NCBI GenBank assembly: GCA_963556255.1
Contig: OY744606.1
Span: 72,188,908-72,252,907, forward strand
Direction of reading: 5' to 3'
DNA from: Allolobophora icterica
Taxonomy: Eukaryota; Annelida; Clitellata; Crassiclitellata; Lumbricidae
Length of the DNA stretch: 64,000 nt
The notes beneath the pieces are model-generated. The model searched no databases. It saw nothing but the letters and a program-made list of their open reading frames with translations, and was not told the DNA's origin. The translations under genes and the position numbers were made by a program. Shown here one piece after another: positions 45,256 to 58,644 of the stretch. Numbering within the stretch: the first letter of the stretch is position 1; each line of letters begins with the position of its first letter.

Positions 45256-46049
45256 CTTCCGTAAAGCGGACGTCTGGAAAACAGGAAGGATTATCTGGCT
45301 CTCGGGATTCAACTGTGGTCCGGCAGAGTAGTAAATTGATCGATTGTCAACTGTTGACCTCCGTCGTCGTCAAGTCTACAATAAAGATCTTCAAGAACTC
45401 TGCAATGTGTACGCATATTACTCGCCGAGTGCTCTCGTCTGAAGTTTGGCGAAAAGAACCCTAAACGGGTTACTGTGGCCTATGACTAATCTCATTGATG
45501 AGACACTTCTGTAGGGCTGTGGACATTGTTGACTGCGCTCCTGCACCAGACATTTGTGTGTCAATTAGTAGCCACACTACATCTGGCCATCTATCGGCAG
45601 TCGTAACCTTCTGCGGATGTTACTCGAAGCGACAGGTGAAGGGTTAGTTAGTTCCTATATCTGAAGAAGAAGAAAGAGCGGAGGAGGAGGAGGAGGAGGA
45701 TGAGGAGGAGGAGGAGGAGGAGGAGGAGGAAGAGGAGGAGGAGACTTGGAGAAGGAGAAGGAAGAAGAAGTGAAAGTGAAGAAGAAGAAGGTTGGTTACG
45801 TTGCCTGATGAAAGCAGAGGCAGGACTACACTTTTGCTGTTATTGTCTGGTGTTATTAGACTAGTGTTATGTAAACTTCCAACATTTCTCAGCGCCACAC
45901 AGTAATGTGTGTCATTGTGTTATCGAGCCGTACAGCGTACAAGGTACAGCGCGTTGCTAAGGTTGACAGCTATTAATATGGCAACGATGTTCGTATGATG
46001 GTCCAGGATAACGTGGCTATAACGTGACTATAACGCTCACAGTAGGCCT
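45256..46049. other. RGM upstream region; (GGA)n at about 45676-45745
   Basis: It contains the purine GGA/GAA tract and probably the RGM promoter, but no core element could be chosen. TGTGTGGCGCTGAGAAATG (minus strand, 45884-45902) is shared with about 63653-63671 and marks a dispersed repeat. Confidence 0.4.
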
Positions 46050-46915
46050 ATAGTTCGAGAATTCGTGACTCGGTTTTAAAATTCGTCAAAATTCGTGAAT
46101 TTTTGACCCATTTTAAAATTCGTAAAATTTCGTTGGGCCATTGTTGGTCCTTTTTTACACTGACAGTGGCGTTTTTCAAAAAGCAGCGTAAGCAGTAACA
46201 ATAAATGTGATGACGTCATGATTTGTTGAGTTAAACTTCTGCTTAGGATTTAATATGAAATTCAACATAAGAGTTTATCACGTAACGAGTTAATTTAGTT
46301 AAAACCATATAACCATATTACTTGGAGTCTTGAACTTCGAAATCTAATTTCTCAAAGATGAAAGAACGTGGACCGCAGTGGAATTAGGTTATTTAGTGAT
46401 TTTGGAGGAGAAGGAAAAGGGTAATCCGAAATTAGAGTGTTGTTTTTGTCACAAGGTAGGCCTATTTGTTGGTTTTGCCAGAATTCGGTAGCATTTGCAT
46501 GGCAAAAATACATAAACCACAGTTGATTGGGAGCAGTGGGCTGTTTTCCCGTACTCAGAATAAGAGGATGATGAAGAAGACACAGTTCAGTGAACGTTGC
46601 CAACCCTTAACCATGTTTGGTTGCAAGCTGTATCAGTGACTGGTCACTCTGGAGCAGGGGAACTGGTGGTTTTTCGTTCTGCTGTCTGACACTCGCCAAC
46701 CATGATAGAATTCGAAGTTCAAGACTCCAAGTAGAACAGTAACTGAATACCAGTAGTGTTGTGTTGCTAGTCAGCTATCTTTCACGGTTGATTGACATTG
46801 ACATTTACTTGCTTAAAAAGTTGAAAAGTTAACAAATAATAAAATTCGTTGCCAGTTTTAAAATTCGTGAAATATTAAAATTCGTAAAATTCGTAAAAAG
46901 AGAATTCTCGAACTA
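46050..46915. mobile_element. Inverted-repeat element (ATAGTTCGAGAATTC ends)
   Basis: ATAGTTCGAGAATTC and GAATTCTCGAACTAT are perfect inverted termini. Subterminal regions on both sides are full of AAAATTCGT words in opposite orientation. The superfamily is unclear; a TA duplication is possible but cannot be separated from the terminus. A second element interrupts it. Confidence 0.75.
46319..46733. mobile_element. Nested inverted-repeat element inside the previous one
   Basis: TACTTGGAGTCTTGAACTTC, followed by GAA, is matched perfectly as an inverted repeat at 46711-46733, a 23-bp terminal repeat. A TA duplication reading would fit Tc1/mariner-like elements. A plus-strand stretch (46395-46460) reads EGKGNPKLECCFCHK, vaguely like a zinc-finger start, too short to call. 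Confidence 0.72.
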
Positions 46916-47159
46916 TGTTTACTTCTTAATAAACGTAGATATGAAACGAAGGATTTGTAGAGTTTAAAAGGGGTTTCTAAATTTATCTAAATTTCTTCAA
47001 CCGCTCAGTCGTTTTACTCTGTTTTGCGTGACTGTTTTGTCTCAAAAGTAATTTTTTGTGACAATTTTGGTCCATGAGCCAAATTGCAGGTAATGTATGA
47101 TGTCACTTTCAAGAGTGTGCACCGATTCGAGAATCAAAGTGTTATATGGTTCGACACTT

Positions 47160-47590
47160 TGCTACCGGCTGAAAATGTTTGTCGATGATTGAGAAAATTT
47201 TCACCTGACTATTGATGAAAATGTTAACTGTCAAGTGATGAGAAATGCTAGCCGACGATTGAGGAAGATTTTAGCGAAAGATTGAGGAAAATGTTAACCG
47301 ACAATTGTTGAAAATGAAGAAAATGTTAACGTAATACCGAGGAAATGTTAATCGACGATTGATGAAAATGTTAGCCGACGATACAGGAAAATGTTGACCG
47401 ACAATTGAAGGAAATGTTAACCGACGATTAAGGAAAATGTTAGCCGACGATTGATGTAAATGTTAACAGATGATTTATGAAAACGAGAGCCGACAAACGA
47501 AGAAACTGTTAAGCTGAAAATGTTATCCGGCGGTGGCTGAGAATGTTAGCACTTTACCAGACAACCGTTGAAATTGTTAGCCGACGATTT
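47160..47590. repeat. Diverged minisatellite, AAAATGTTAACCGACGATTG
   Basis: About 16 degenerate head-to-tail copies of a 22-26 bp unit (GAAAATGTTAGCCGACGATTGA-like). The ORF starting at 47543 begins in the last copies and has no recognised domain. Confidence 0.8.
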
Positions 47591-49268
47591 ATGTCCCTGA
47601 CTGAAAGAGCGTTGACTCACACAGATCTGACATATAGGCCTATACGTAGACTGAGGCTATTATTGCTTCGTACAGCGATTCACGGCAAGCCGAGAATCGT
47701 AGCTTTGAATGATAACTCATTTTGGACAGTCGGCTTAGCACAACTTGACGAGGAAAATAACGCAGCCAACGTATTGGAAAGACAGTCGTTTCCTGTATGT
47801 CAGACGAAAATAAATTTCATATTCTGCGGACAATTAACAGCTCGCTTTAACGAATACCTATGCAAATTACGAACAAAATGAGAAGCAAGCCGGTCAGTTA
47901 ACCTGACGACAGCAGTAGGTGCAATTTTAATATTATTTAGCTAGCTAATTAGTTTTTTATTCATTAGGTAGCCTACTTATTGGTAAGTTAATTAATGGTA
48001 CGTTCACCGAGATATTTGATATAGAACCTTCTTGGTACTTCGAAAAGGCACTGTCGGCGCTAACCTAAGTGGTGCTAAAGTGCATCAAAGATTATAAAAT
48101 TCGCCTACAAGCAAATATTGGCCATACAACTGGAGAGGTCCCCACTAGTATACAGGCCCTTGGCCCTTGCAGCCAATAACAGAGTTGCTGAAACTCAACA
48201 TCGTGGGTAGATCCCTCATTAGGCAGGAGCAGTAGAGATATTGCAACCTCATTTGCATGGGCAAACGGTCAGAAAAATTATTAGCTGTTTCGTTAAGAGA
48301 AAATAATTAAACAAATAAATATATAGATAAATAACATTTTGGATCTTGTCGGTTTGAGTTCTAAATAATATAAACGAACATAAATGTCATCAAGTGTGTC
48401 ATTGTGTGTGTGTCAGTGTATATGTATGTAGCCTATATATGTATATGTGTCACATAATGTGTGCATGAGAGGGGGATAGAGTAGGCCTAATGCCTAATGG
48501 TAACCCGTAACCCCCCTCTAGGGCGGCGCCTTGCATGGCTGCCAAACCGTGTGTTTAATTAAGATCTTGATTGTACTTTCATGTTTCTATGTAATCTTAC
48601 TGCGTCTGTCAGTTTGAAATAATAAAGAATAATTTATTACTATTATTATTATTATAAAACAAAACAAATGTAACGCTCCTATCATATGGCTGCAATGACG
48701 TCATAATGACCACTGACGTCACAAACAGGACGATCACTTCTTATCTCTTACACCATGGTTCAAAGTAAATTTCAATATAGCCTACCGTAAACAGCAGCTC
48801 TTTTAAACTTACGGTTTTAAACGCGCTTAAAATAATTTATTCGCTGAAACGCTGCGAAAGAGCTTAACGGGTTTAAAAGGGCCAGAAACATAACGAAGTT
48901 AACTGAAAACCTATCCAAAATGGCATTCGCGAATTGATTTGTTTTCAAATTTCTTTCGCCGTATTAGGACGGGCAGACATCTAGTAATTTCAAGGTAGCT
49001 AATGTGATGAGCTGCGTAACAGGATTTATAATCTCGCATTAAAGATCATGCTTATGGCAAAATCTTTCATCCGCTAAAGAACAGCTACATTTTCCAGTCC
49101 TGTTATTCAGTTCATAGGCCCTACAACTTAGCTTGTTTATTTTAGAAGTGAATGAATCTTACAAAAGGGCAAGATACGGATCAAGACCTCAATTAAGAAG
49201 TTGCTGAGTAGGCCTAGGTCTCCGGTTAGGAATTTGCTTAGGATGTAGGCCTAAACTTATCATCATAT
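47591..49268. other. Intergenic; 112-residue ORF of unknown status
   Basis: The plus-strand ORF 47543-47881 has an ordinary composition but matches nothing I know. A probable retroposon tail (GGCGGCGCCTTGCATGGCTG.., AATAAAG, ATT run) lies at about 48520-48655. Confidence 0.35.
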
Positions 49269-49269
49269 T

Positions 49270-49272
49270 ATA

Positions 49273-49366
<94 letters not shown>

Positions 49367-49370
49367 GGCC

Positions 49371-49448
<78 letters not shown>
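49270..49448. repeat. (ATT)n microsatellite
   Basis: About 58 units with ACT and AGGCCT interruptions. It is followed immediately by the dispersed repeat AATAAGCTGGTGCCCTGCGC (49454). Confidence 0.95.
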
Positions 49449-49449
<1 letters not shown>

Positions 49450-51226
49450 AAACAATAAGCTGGTGCCCTGCGCTTAGCTTTTAGGTAGCGGTATACCGTT
49501 TCACCAATTTCGAGATTATGGTTACGATTACGAGTATGTACAGTACGCGTTTGCCTTCGTTTGTGGTCATATGTTTCCTGAATTACAACTATTCATGTCT
49601 TGCCTGATGCTTTCATTTACTACTTTAACATTGGCCTTCTTATGTAAGCTGTCATTCGTTCACCAGTTGTATCAGAAGGTTTTTGTAAATCCACCCAAGG
49701 AAGCATTCAAAAGTTAGAAGTGAAATTTCGTGTACTTACATTTCCTGTCTTCAGTGGCTCATTGTTGCTTATTATCCAAGCTGTGATGCACATTTCTCCA
49801 AATCATTTTTTTCCATAAACGAAAACGAACAGCTTAATCGGGAGATCAGAACTGAAAACTAGTCTGGATCCTCAAATAAAATCGACAATTTGTTGAACGT
49901 TTTGTAACTGCAGAAGACTTACACAGGTTCTGGTTTGATATCAGCGACGAAAGAGTAGGCTGACTCAAATGATCCGAGAGCCAGAACCATGCACTGAACA
50001 CATACGAGGTATGCTAAAGAGTCCTTTAAGCAATCATATGAACCCCAGAATCATCCGATGCAAGCGAGCTAAAGGATCATTCCAAGCATCCGGAAAACCC
50101 GATCATTCGGAATATCACGATGTGTCTCTATAATCCTATCACGTTATCGATGCCGCCGCACGTGTCCGCTCTGCAGGCGAACAGAAGGAAACTGGAAGAG
50201 GATAAGAGGAAGAGGATGAAAACGAGAAGAGGAATATTAATAAGAGGAGGAGGAGGTGGAAGAGTGCGACGAGAGATGGGGATCAGAGGTAGGAAGCGGG
50301 AGGAGGAAATAACTAGAGTAGAGGAAGACAATTAAGAGGATGAGGAGGAATAATACCAGGGGATGTGTATGAAAACTGAACAGGAGGAGGAGGAATAATA
50401 CAAGAGGAATGAGGACGAAAATGGAAAATGGAATAGGAGTGATCGGAGTGACTGGCGATGAAGCAGACGATGGTGGGTCCAGTGGTGGGTCCAGTGGTGG
50501 GTCCAGTGGTGGGTCCAGTGGTGGGTCCAGTGGTGGGTCGTTTCCGTAGCTCGATCCTTTCAGCGCCGATCCAGATGTTCAGCGATGCCGTCCGTCAGGT
50601 CCGATCTGCGCGGTGCAACGATGCTTGGCGAAATTGTTCGGGTATTAGTAGTAGTAGTAGAAAGAGCTGCTGCTGCTGCTGCTGCTGTTGTGGATGCGAC
50701 TGCTGACGGTTGCTTGGATGTGTCCACGGGAGCATCGCCCATTGAGCATCCTCCGCCACAGCGTCTACTACTCGCCGCGGATAAATGTCCCAATCTCCGC
50801 CATCTCATGCGTGCATATACAATGATGGAATATATCCACAAGTATATGAGCTATATAAATAAGCCTATATGTTAACTGGGCGTGTATTTGGATTACAGGA
50901 ATGTGCCTTTATGACCGACGTGTATGTGGGTTTCTATGATCTTATGCATAAGAATGAATGAAAATGCGTTCCATATAAATCGATCTATATGCAATGACTG
51001 AGGTATATGTGCGCGCTAAATAGATAGGTCTACGCATGTTATGGATGAACGCGTGTTCTACATACTGATAAGGCTGGATGTGTATGTGTTTGTGTTTCTA
51101 TCCGTGTGTGTGACTGTGTGTCTGTCTGTGTATGTCTGTGTTCTCGTGTGAGCTCTACTGCCGATGCCAAGAGAAGAATCACCGAACACAGAGAATAACA
51201 ATGCGACTTCCCTGCTAACAGCTAAC

Positions 51227-51276
<50 letters not shown>

Positions 51277-52585
51277 ATATAAACCTACACGCAAGTATAT
51301 GCACTTGCACTCGAATGATGGCATTTACGTACGTATTTATATACATAATACGTATTAATGTGTGTATATACAGTACATATATATATATATATACTAAATT
51401 GTACATATATACCTATATATATATGTATATGTATATATATATGTATATATATATGTGTGGGGGACCAGTTGGACACAGGAGCGAACGTACAGTAAGTACG
51501 TAAGTGGGGCAGGTGATTTGTGGAAAATCGATCATCATTTGGAAGGCAAAAATCCCGACATTATCTCGCGCTGACCAGATGAAAGGACCGGCCTGTAATA
51601 AATCACGCAGCTGCCCAGAGTCAGATAAACACTGGGACATTACATCTCTGTGCGCTGGAGTCGGCAGCTGCGATTAACCTCTGCCGCAGCAGCATTGGTC
51701 GTTCTGAATCACGCAGGAAACTTCTGCACTTGCAAAGGAGACTGGACTTGCGTCGTGCAAGAGATTCGAAGGATGGACGGCAGGACTGAGTTGGCGCAAA
51801 CGCCTTTGTCGTTTACAGAGGAAAATTCTGAAAGCTGTTTAGGGAACAAATGACAACTGAAATTTCTTTGTGACGTTTTGTGGGATGTCGTTCAATTAAG
51901 GGTCGTATTCTTGAGCAAGCCTCGGGGAGAAAAAGAAAAAACAAACATGAAAAGTGAAAGAAAAAGCAGTAAAAAGAAGGGAAGAAGAAACAGAAGAAGA
52001 ACAAAAAGAATAATAATAGTATTATGATGACGATGGTGATGATGATGACAGCAATCTATGAAGTATACATTTCAGTCATTAGAGTCCTGCAGGTTATTAT
52101 TTTGATTAGTTTATATTGAACTACAATCTACTGTCGATTGAAAATCCTTTGTGTATTGATACTTTTTTTCGGTCGATGTACTATGTCTTCAACTTACATC
52201 AATAGTCGACTAAAGTCGTTATCAGCCGATGCCTTGTTAACTGTTTTATCGTCTGCTTAAACGTCTGACGTTGAAGTAACCTGGAAGCCTGACCTCTGCT
52301 GTTTAGGCTAACCCATCGCACGTCACCTGCAATGAACTCTATAAAAATTCCCTGGTCATCTATCAGACCTTACATTCTAGCCAGTCTATCTATTTATAGC
52401 TTAACCTTGATCTCAGTGAGTAACTGTTGAAGCGCAGGACCTCTGACTAAAAACGAAAAAAGATTTGATATTCTTGGTAAGCAGATGCTATTCCGTTACT
52501 GATGGTCAACAGGACATGTAGGATGATGAAGTGCTCGACGTCTTCCTCCGTACATTAAGGACTCCTCTATTTAGCCGAGGATGCA
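49449..52585. other. Intergenic, no gene recognised
   Basis: Purine-rich GAGGA tracts (50190-50430), a (TA)n run (51228-51280), a second TA/TATG region (51375-51460) and GCT/GTA trinucleotides (50643-50690). ORFs here are low complexity or lack domains. Confidence 0.4.
50467..50540. repeat. GTGGGTCCAGTG minisatellite
   Basis: Six tandem copies of a 12-bp unit (GGTGGGTCCAGT), nearly identical. Confidence 0.9.
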
Positions 52586-52589
52586 TTGG

Positions 52590-52890
52590 GTAAATTGTTA
52601 CACTACGCAACATCACATCGCATCACATCAAACCACATCACAATATCGCATCACGTTACATCACATAAGTCACATCACGTAATATCATTTCATATCACAT
52701 CACGTCATATTAAATCACTTTACATTATTACATTAAGGCACATCACATCGCATTATATCGCGTCCCATCATACTAGATCTAATCATACTAAATCACATCA
52801 TATTATACCACATCACATCGCATTAAACTACATCACATGAAGTCACATCACATTACATTACATCGCGTCACATTAAGTCACATACCGTTA
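52590..52890. repeat. Degenerate CACATCA satellite tract
   Basis: Irregular repeats of CATCACAT and CACATTA words over about 300 bp. The apparent 84-residue HIT-rich ORF is a period artefact. Confidence 0.8.
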
Positions 52891-54579
52891 CACTGCATTA
52901 GAAAGATGCCTAAGCAGGCTTTCTCTTAATTGGTTGACTTCAAACATTACGCTACAATGGCGTACAACAACTTTCTTCTGAGTAATCATGTGTAAGAGCC
53001 GCTATATAAATTATAAGTTATATACATTATTTGTGTCTTGCAGAAGTCCTTCTAATAGCCATGTCTATAATGACATTTAAGTGCTAACTAAATCAATATC
53101 GTTTAAATACAGTTAGATAGGCCCACCTTCTAGTCACAAGGTGACAAGGGTACCAGACGCTTCTGAAGAGGCCCAGATTGCTTGTCCACATTCAGGAAGA
53201 AATCTACCAGAAAATACTATTAATTTAACTCTTTTGGGTCACTTCAGAGTGTAGACCTTTAGCTTGGCTGTGGACCTCTTTCATCAGAACATAAATACTC
53301 CAAACTATTATTTCTTCTGTTCCAGTTTTACCTTAAATCTCACTTTTGCGATTCTCTTGCCCCAAGTGGACAAATTCCAGTGGAATTTTATGGGAAATAC
53401 ACGTTCGCGCGACGATTGCCAATTCTACAGAACTGACACGTGCCTCATTTATTTTTAAATTATTTATGTTGCTGCGCTATAGAATTTCTTGGATTAGATT
53501 ACAGTCCCCAAGAGATATCCACTGGTCTACGCAGATTCAATTTGAAGCGCTATAGCTGGGCGCAATCTGGCTCCTTTGCTTAGAAATTTTATTAGAATCA
53601 ATTAGTTTGTTTCTCGGATTAAAATCTCGAGTAGACCAGGCGCCGACTTTCTTGCATCGTTTAATTTCAGGGTACCTGTTTCAAGTCGAACTGATGGAAG
53701 TCGAAATAAAAATGCAACTAGAGCTGGAATTCCTAGAAAATCTCTTTGGGTTAAATTGAAAACGGCGTAAACGTGGAGTTTACTGTTACGATTCCTAGGC
53801 TTATGACGCAGGTGGCGGCCTCTTCAATCATCTTCACAGTCCTTTGTTCTGCATTATCTGAGTGTCTGTGTCAACGGAACGATTACGGAGATGGTGTGCA
53901 ATTAAGAGAAAGTATTGGTGTTATTTTTGTTACCCGAAGGACATAGCATGATTTTCCCAATGGTATGATAAACATTTGCATTTGCATTAAAGAAAACGCT
54001 TCATAATTATCACTATAATGGGTATTATTATTATTATCAGTAGCAGTAGTAGTAGTGGTGGTGGTGGTGGTGGTGGTAGTAGTTGTCATTGTTTTTGTAG
54101 TAGTAGGTCCAGTAGCAGTAGTAGTAGTGTTGATGTTATCGTTATTATTAATAAAAACGACAACAGCAACAACAACAATAATATGAGTAATGAAAGTAAT
54201 AATAATTGTTACTATTATTAATGTTAATAATTTATTACTATTGATTTTAGTAGTCATATTATTATTTTTCATTATTCTTATTATTCATTGATGGTGAATT
54301 TGTTTGTTCCAACGAAATGTTGAAACAAAAATTAGGCCTGTTTATCTTTATTTTATCAGGCAATTTTTTATTATCATAAATTAATTATGGCAATTGTTGT
54401 TATTGCTGAGAATCGTTTATTCTTGTACTTGGTCGTCCGAGGAAGTCTTGTGTAATATTGTAAGATGGTATAATGATAGCCTCAATTTCTTTTCCGTTGA
54501 CCTTCCCTGTAAAGTTATTTTCTACAGAGTTGTGGCTTCATTGCTTTCCCTGAATAACCCAGAGACGCCCCAAGGGAAA
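52891..54579. other. Intergenic, no gene recognised
   Basis: TAG/GGT trinucleotide repeats lie at 54040-54130. No domain-bearing ORF. Confidence 0.4.
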
Positions 54580-54699
54580 CCTTTTGTTCAAGAGAACAAT
54601 GAACAATACCCCCGTCCGCCCGTACCCTCCCCCATTCACCCACCTCCCGTCCAGCCTTGATGGTCTTCGTGGACCGCATCGACCCACATCCGTCTTCCC

Positions 54700-54960
54700 A
54701 TTCCTATATTTATCTAAGCCGCCATAATCACCCACTGTCCCGCTTCCCGTCCCGCTTCCCGCAGACGACTCCGTCTCAAATTAATCGTCATCCGGGTTCC
54801 GCTGACACGCGCAGGCGCACTGAGGCCCGACTCACGTGATTGCACCGGCGCAGGTCCGCAGCGAATGTCCGGCTTCGGAAGCAATAAGCGTAGAAAGAAC
54901 GAAAACAAGAACGTTCTTCGTCTTGGCAACAACGTCACGTCCTGAAATTGCATATTGTAT
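54700..54960. promoter_or_regulatory. CpG-rich segment with NRF1-like and E-box sites
   Basis: CACGCGCAGGCGCAC (about 54806-54820) resembles an NRF1 site and CTCACGTGATT (about 54831-54841) contains an E-box. The surrounding sequence is CpG-rich compared with its neighbours. It may be a promoter or the edge of a CpG island, but no gene start was identified on either strand. Confidence 0.3.
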
Positions 54961-56035
54961 ACATAATGTGTCGACGTAGGATGTTATTTGAATTATTTTT
55001 ATCCGGCGTAGGAATGACTCGATCCAAATCAACCGTCTCCGGTTTATCCAGATTGATCTCGCCAATGCTCCTCCACATCATTCCAGATATATGAAATACC
55101 ATCACTGCCTTGAAATACATGAACGAATATAATTATAAAATCTCTCACAACTCACTCCAATCCACCAAGCAGCCATCTTATCTTCATCAGCCATTTACTA
55201 TTCAACCACCCCGCTTCAATTCCGTCCAACAGTTCTACGGCTTCTGCCGTTCATAGGCTCAAATGCCAACCGTTCAATGTAACTACTGACTACTGCCATT
55301 TATATTCCAGCTGGTGACGCATGAAGCCACCTCAATAACTCTGCTTCTCTTGTGTTTCTGCGTAAGCCATTATTTTAAAAAGCAATGCTTTACAAAAAAT
55401 TCTATTGTCTTCTTCGGGTCTTTCTTTGATTCTGTTCGAAACTGACCTTTTACTTTTGTCTTGGGACAGAACGGAAACATGCCTATATATCTCACCAATT
55501 TCGTTTTATTGAATGCGTGTCATTGACTATACCAGGATTCGAAAATGGTGGCACACACACTGAAAGACCCCCCATTTCTTGGATGGAGCATTTGCTCCAA
55601 GGTTTATGTGGTGTAGACGCGCCTGCATTCAACCGCCAAACAAGAGTAGCATCGCCTGAACGTCTTGCAATGAATGGATGCATTTCCTTGACCTTTGTTT
55701 CGTATATGTCTAATTACAATACTTTACGCTGCTCGTGATGACATCCAGTGACGCCCCATCCGTGGCTGTAAGCAGTCATCGTGTACTAACGGCTGCTGCT
55801 GCTGCTGCTTCTAGAAACGAATGTCCAGCACCAGAATTCTTAATTCGGTTTCGTCGGCAAGATTGATGCTCGCGCTGACAAGGGTCAGGCTCCCTGCAGA
55901 GGCGATCGCACGAGCGGATGGATCGCCCGGCAACACGCGGAAGAAGACGCCGATGCCACCGACGGCCCACCGGCCTCTCCACTCACACCCGTCTAGCGGA
56001 CAAACGGAGCGACGAAGAAATAAAAGACGAAGAGG
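54961..56035. other. Intergenic, nothing recognised
   Basis: GC content rises toward 55820-56030. ORFs on both strands lack domains. A GCT repeat lies at 55790-55808. Confidence 0.4.
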
Positions 56036-56150
56036 TGGTGGTGGTGGTGGTGGTGGTGGTGGTGGTGGTGGTGGTGGTGGTGGTGGTGGTGGTGGTGGTG
56101 GTGGTGGTGGTGGTGGTGGTGGTGGTGGTGGTGGTGGTGGTGGTGGAGAT
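56036..56150. repeat. (GGT)n microsatellite
   Basis: About 37 GGT units. The poly-Gly, poly-Val, poly-Pro and poly-His ORFs are its shadows. Confidence 0.95.
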
Positions 56151-58096
56151 GGTGGTGGCAGGGGTCGTATAGCACCGTCTCCTGCTTTGTGGTGGTGGAG
56201 GGAAGATGCAACGGCGTCGGCGCTACGTTTCACGAAGATAAGTCTTTATATGGTTTAGCACCGATGAAATATGCAGACGGGTCCTTTGTCCGGTCTCCTG
56301 GGACCGGGCGGCCGAGACCGGATTCCGGCGAAGTCCGCCTTCCCCCGAATGAAATGTCTGAGGGTTCGAGGCGATTAGAAGCGGCGCAAACGCGTCCGAG
56401 AAAGCCATCAATTATTTACTACACGCTATCGCGACGAAAACTCGCCTGGGTCTCATTGGCTGGTCCGGCTACTACGTTGCCATAGAGCCGGTCGCGTCAT
56501 GGAGATGGTCGCCTTTTCAACAGCAGCTGAAGCCAGAAGAACAGCATCCGTGTCAGTGGATGGGGTCGGCTGCGTTGTCTCAGAGTGGCGGCAACCCTTT
56601 GAAAGTGCGACTCGCGTTAACTGGGGTACATAAAAGAATTATTGTTGCTTTGCTCCTCTAATGAGAAAAGCCTTAAGTTGATTCAGGTGAGGTAAGACTC
56701 CATATTGGGAAAAGGGGGAAGCGCTTTTTTCCTGCTATTCTGCCATCGATGTACGAATCTCAAGTCTGCGGGCGGAGGGACAATACATCCCAGAACTTTT
56801 GGATTCTTGCTAGCTTTAGTTGGTGCCAGATTTTACTACTTGGTGAAGGAAGACATGTAGGGGATAGAGTATAATGTAATGATAAATTTGTAGTACAATA
56901 CACGCAAGCATTTAAGCACTTTACCAAAATATCCGGTTCAATAGTAAAAATACCGATAGTCCTTTCAAAGTGTTCTCGGCCTAATTTTCTATTGACCCCC
57001 TAGGAATTCGGATTTACTTGCACAAATTTAATGCAAATAGTTGTATGATCGTAATCGTAATTGTAATCTCAAAATTTCTAAAAAGCCCACAAAAGCGAAG
57101 TCGCGGGAACCAGTTTATTCACAGGCGCTCAATCAAATCAGAATCGGTAGGCGGGTTGGGTGGGTGAAATCGGTCCAGATCAAGATCCCAAGGGGGTCAA
57201 TCAGGCAGACAGTCAGACGGCTAAGAAGGATGGTGTTTGGGGTTGAAACGGCGAAGGAAGTAAGGGGAAGAGGAGGAATCAAGATAGCATTTGTGAAAGA
57301 GTAGTGTTTTCAGTTTTGGTGAGTTCGTAGGATGGGTTATACGATGGATGGATGATAATACGATCCCCTTTCGGGTGATGTGCAAAAATTCTCACATCTG
57401 CCAGGACAAGTATACCGTTGTCATGAACTGCATAGCAGAATGATTTGGGTTACATCGGCTGGCAGAATCATGAGTTACAGTAGGTCTGTTGCAAATGTGG
57501 AACAACGGCAGAACACGTAAGAATTGTAGGATGTCTAAGCTGTCTAACATACATACACATACACATGAAGAACGGCCATGGAGATATACTCTTGCACTCT
57601 GCATGGCCAAATAAGTCAAGGGAATAGGTAGCAACGTTGTTTGCGGCCGTTCGCCTATAATAGCTTAGCTCTATATAAATGCTAGACGCTAAGAGCAGAG
57701 AGAAATCGTAGAGGGACTGATGATTGATGCACGTCATCAACAGCGTTCATCTGACCACCAGACGTTTTTCGCCTTTTGGACGCTTCTACAGCGCCTGGCC
57801 GACCACGTGCTCTAGCCACGGTCACGTGATGGCAACTGTCAACTGCACTGGCCTCACTTCAACAATATCCATAACATCCATAACGCGACGAAGCTACATT
57901 AAACAACAGAGACCGGAAACGCATCCGAATTAGAAAAGAAAAGGCCAACAACAACAATAGCGTATACGGTCGTAATCATTGATAGAATGCTCGCGAGCGT
58001 TTACGGTTAAAACGACCAAGTGACATTAATCAGTTTAACACGAAGGCTTTGAGGCGATATCTAGGCACAGGTTTTTGGATGGCAACCAAGTTGTTC
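56151..58096. other. Intergenic; two E-boxes near 57803-57830
   Basis: A repeat start related to that at about 766 lies at 57047-57085. GACCACGTGCTC and GTCACGTGATG (57800-57832) are adjacent E-box sites without an assignable gene. No domain-bearing ORF. Confidence 0.35.
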
Positions 58097-58294
58097 ACTG
58101 TGTACGTACGTACGTACGTACGTACGTACGTACGTACGTACGTACGTACGTACGTACGTATGTATGTATGTATGTATGTATGTACGTACGTACGTACGTA
58201 CGTACGTACGTACGTACGTACGTACGTACGTACGTACGTATGTATGTATGTATGTATGTATGTATGTATGTATGTATATATGTATGTATGTATG

Positions 58295-58328
<34 letters not shown>

Positions 58329-58498
58329 TGTATGTATGTATGTATGTATGTACGTACGTACGTACGTACGTACGTACGTATGTATGTATGTATGTATGTA
58401 TGTATGTATGTACGTACGTACGTACGTACGTACGTACGTACGTATGTATGTATGTATGTATGTATGTATGTATGTATGTATATATGTATGTATGTATG

Positions 58499-58532
<34 letters not shown>

Positions 58533-58610
58533 TGTATGTATGTATGTATGTATGTACGTACGTACGTACGTACGTACGTATGTATGTATGTATGTATGTA
58601 TGTATGTATG

Positions 58611-58644
<34 letters not shown>

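Noticed and set aside
45256..45312. Upstream start of RGM exon 1
   Set aside because: It opens at TTG; the ATG at 45255 directly precedes the hydrophobic signal segment.
55811..56258. Poly-Gly, poly-Val, poly-Pro and poly-His ORFs
   Set aside because: Shadows of the GGT microsatellite; flanks show no domain.
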